Assembly: GCA_002430835.1 (NCBI GenBank)
Contig: DJDA01000114.1
Location: 1 to 7,972 of the forward strand
Direction of reading: 5' to 3'
Length of the DNA: 7,972 nt
DNA from: Brevundimonas sp. UBA5936
GTDB taxonomy: Bacteria > Pseudomonadota > Alphaproteobacteria > Caulobacterales > Caulobacteraceae
Below, piece after piece: positions 5,749-7,972 of this stretch (positions are counted from its first letter, which is position 1; each line of letters begins with the position of its first letter). The position numbers and the translations under genes are program-made. A model generated the notes under the pieces. The model had not been told where the DNA came from and searched no databases. It saw only the letters and a list, made by a program, of their open reading frames with translations.

Positions 5749-7972
5749 ATGCAGTTCCAGCGCCTCCGGCTCGTCGGCTTCAAATCCTTCGTCGACCCGG
5801 CCGAGGTGCAGATCGAGGCCGGTCTGACCGGCATTGTCGGGCCGAACGGCTGCGGCAAGTCAAACGTGCTGGAAAGCCTGCGCTGGGTCATGGGCGCCAA
5901 CTCGGCCAAGGCCATGCGCGGCCAGGGCATGGAGGACGTGATCTTCGCGGGCGCTGCGGGCCGTCCGCCGCGCAACCACGCCGAAGTCCAACTGACCATC
6001 GACAACGCCCAGAAGCGCGCGCCCCAACCCTTTACCGACAGCCCCATGCTGGAAGTCTCGCGCCGGATCGAGCGCGGACGCGGCTCGACCTATCGCATCA
6101 ACGGCAAGGAGGTGCGGGCGCGCGACGTTCAGCTGCTGTTCGCCGACGCCTCGACCGGCGCCAACAGCCCGGCCCTGGTGCGGCAGGGCCAGATCAGCGA
6201 ACTGATCGCCGCCAAGCCGCAGAACCGCCGCCGCATCCTCGAAGAAGCCGGGGGCGTGGCGGGCCTGCACACCCGGCGCCATGAGGCGGAGCTGCGGCTG
6301 CGGGCGGCGGAGAGCAACCTCGACCGGCTGGACGACATCGGCAAGGAACTGGAGTCGACGCTGAACCGGCTGAAGCGCGAGGCGCGTCAGGCGGAGAAGT
6401 ACAAGAAAATCTCGGCCGAGATCCGCGCGTTGCAGGCGGCCTTGCTCTACGTCCGCTGGACGGATGCGAAAACAGCGGCCGAGACGGCGGCGACCGAACT
6501 GCGCGAGGCTGACCGGCTGGTGGCCGAGACGACCACGGCGGCGGCGGCGGCCCAGACGGCGGCCCTGAACGCTCAGGAGGGCCTGAAGCCTGCGCGTGAA
6601 GAAGACGCGGTCGCCACCGCCCTGCTGAACCGGGCCATCATCGAGCGCGACCGGCTGGACATGGCCGAACAGGCCGCCCGCGCCGAGGTCGACCGCCTGA
6701 AGGCCGAGGTCGCCCGCATCGAGGCCGACCGCGCGCGCGAGGACGGCATGGCCGCCGACGCCGGGCGCGAGCTGGAGCGACTGGACCGCGAGCTAGAGAA
6801 GCTGAAGGCCGAGATCGCCGCCGCCCCTGAGCGCGGCCCCGAACTGGAACGCGCCCTGCTGGAGGCCGAGGACGCGCGCAAGGCCGCCGACGCCGAGGTC
6901 GAACGGCTGGCCGGGACGCTGGCCGCCGTCGAGGCCCGCGCCAACGCCGAAAGCGCCAGAAAGCGCGACGCCGAGGCCCGGCTGGCGCGCGTCAAAGGCC
7001 AGCACGAACAGGCCCGCCGCGAACGTGAGGCCCTCGGCCCGCTGGAAACGCCCGAGATCGAGACGGCCAAGGCGGCGCTGGAAACCGCTCAGACCGAACT
7101 GACCACCGCGCGTGAAGCCGTCGAGGCCGCCGAGACCAAACGCAGCGACATCGCCCGCACCGAGCAGGAGGCGCGCACCGCCGCCCGCGCCGCCGAGGAC
7201 CGGCTGGGCCGTCTGCAGACCGAGGCGCGCGGGTTGGCCCAACTGCTGGTCACGGGCAAGCGCGAGCACCCTCCGGCGCTGGACAGGGTGTCGGCGGCCA
7301 AGGGATATGAGGCCGCGCTGGCGGCGGCGCTGGGCGATGATCTGGACGCGGCGCTGGACGCCCGAGCTCCGGCGCATTGGGCGGGCGCCGAGGCATCGCC
7401 GCCGGACTGGCCTCAAGGCGTCGAGCCTCTGTCCGCCCATGTGACGGCGCCGGATCAGTTGGCGGCGCGTCTGGCCTTTTGCGGCGTGGCCCCGCGTGAA
7501 CGGATCGCCGAACTGGCCCGCGCCCTGCCGCGTGGCGCGCGCCTGACCACGGTGGAGGGCGACCTCTATCGCTGGGACGGCTTTGTCAGCCGCGCCGAGG
7601 CGCCGCGTCCTGCCGCCGTGCGGTTGGCCCAGCGCACACGCCTGTCGGAACTGGAAGCCGACATCGACACAGGCAAGCCCGCGCTGGAAACGGCGCAAGG
7701 CGCGCTGAAGGCGGCGGGCGAAGCTTTCCGCGCCGCCGAGGAAGAGGTGAAGGCCGCGCGCATGCGCCCCTTCACGCTGGACAAGCAGGTCGTATCCGCC
7801 CGCGACCGGCTGGAATCCCTGATGCGCGATCAGGCCCGCAAGGAGGCCCGCGCCCAGTCGCTGGACGAAAGCGTCGCCCGGCTGGACGGCGAGGTGCAGG
7901 AGGCCGAGGCCGCCTTCGCCGAGGCCAGTTCGGTGGAGTCGTCCTCCGACGTCGTCGTCGGCCTGCGGCAGG
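5749..7972 (+). CDS. smc: Chromosome segregation protein SMC, 3'-truncated by the window
   Basis: The frame is open from the ATG to the window end, giving 741 residues of a protein usually about 1150 long. SMC forms a ring-like ATPase dimer with ScpA/ScpB that organises and resolves sister chromosomes. The N-terminal head has the FKSF motif (11-14), Walker A GPNGCGKSN (31-39), the VRQGQIS Q-loop (144-150) and ILEEAGG (163-169). A long Ala/Glu/Arg-rich coiled coil runs from about 175 to 500. The hinge spans about 505-625, including LDRVSAAKGYEAALAAALGD and EGDLYRWDGFVSR, and the return coiled coil starts near 627. The second coil, the signature motif and Walker B lie beyond the window. It starts 10 bp after the last dsbA-like stop without a clear Shine-Dalgarno, so coupled translation in the same operon is likely. 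Confidence 0.96.
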   Translation, partial: MQFQRLRLVGFKSFVDPAEVQIEAGLTGIVGPNGCGKSNVLESLRWVMGANSAKAMRGQGMEDVIFAGAAGRPPRNHAEVQLTIDNAQKRAPQPFTDSPMLEVSRRIERGRGSTYRINGKEVRARDVQLLFADASTGANSPALVRQGQISELIAAKPQNRRRILEEAGGVAGLHTRRHEAELRLRAAESNLDRLDDIGKELESTLNRLKREARQAEKYKKISAEIRALQAALLYVRWTDAKTAAETAATELREADRLVAETTTAAAAAQTAALNAQEGLKPAREEDAVATALLNRAIIERDRLDMAEQAARAEVDRLKAEVARIEADRAREDGMAADAGRELERLDRELEKLKAEIAAAPERGPELERALLEAEDARKAADAEVERLAGTLAAVEARANAESARKRDAEARLARVKGQHEQARREREALGPLETPEIETAKAALETAQTELTTAREAVEAAETKRSDIARTEQEARTAARAAEDRLGRLQTEARGLAQLLVTGKREHPPALDRVSAAKGYEAALAAALGDDLDAALDARAPAHWAGAEASPPDWPQGVEPLSAHVTAPDQLAARLAFCGVAPRERIAELARALPRGARLTTVEGDLYRWDGFVSRAEAPRPAAVRLAQRTRLSELEADIDTGKPALETAQGALKAAGEAFRAAEEEVKAARMRPFTLDKQVVSARDRLESLMRDQARKEARAQSLDESVARLDGEVQEAEAAFAEASSVESSSDVVVGLRQ

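Noticed and set aside
6421..7230. Repetitive-looking Ala/Glu/Arg-rich DNA as a possible repeat array
   Set aside because: It is the coding sequence of the SMC coiled coil. I found no fixed-length DNA repeat unit.
6793..7698. 301-codon minus-strand frame inside smc
   Set aside because: It is the antisense reading of a GC-biased coiled-coil gene, with repetitive Gly/Leu/Gln/Arg composition. The sense frame gives a clear SMC hinge and coil.

Overview
The window is GC-rich bacterial chromosomal DNA and most resembles an alphaproteobacterium of the Caulobacterales (Caulobacter/Brevundimonas type). That assignment is inferred from gene content and order (mutY diverging from a DUF721/dciA gene, followed by DsbA-like genes and smc), strong G/C third-codon bias, an alphaproteobacterial style of SMC hinge, and an intergenic inverted repeat of a type common in these genomes. 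No database search was possible.

Layout. Bases 1-191 are an almost pure C/T tract that looks like a bad contig end. Bases 226-1881 (+) encode most of an amylo-alpha-1,6-glucosidase-type glycogen debranching protein whose N-terminal domain is lost in that bad end. Bases 1882-2109 lie between convergent genes and hold two roughly 51-base copies of a palindromic repeat in inverted orientation. mutY (2110-3132, -) and a dciA-like DUF721 gene (3154-3717, +) diverge from only 21 bp containing a symmetric TATATA core. A 99-bp gap (3718-3816) carries a TTGACA box, a possible hairpin and two GANTC sites. It leads into a tightly packed + strand cluster: two related DsbA-like lipoproteins (3817-4452 and 4481-5086), a third DsbA-like protein with an ordinary signal peptide (5094-5738), and smc (5749 to beyond the window end).

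Function. The right-hand 6 kb groups chromosome maintenance (adenine glycosylase repair, probable helicase loading, SMC chromosome organisation) with envelope thiol-disulfide chemistry. The cluster from the first DsbA-like gene to smc has gaps of 28, 7 and 10 bp and is probably co-transcribed. As far as I know, an oxidoreductase next to smc is a recurring alphaproteobacterial arrangement. Three paralogs in a row with three different active-site dipeptides (CGHC, CAGC, CSHC) is the most distinctive biology here.

I see no CRISPR array, insertion sequence, phage gene, tRNA or rRNA, and nothing I would call a new defence or mobile system. The gene-free stretches after the contig-end tract are all shorter than 300 bp.
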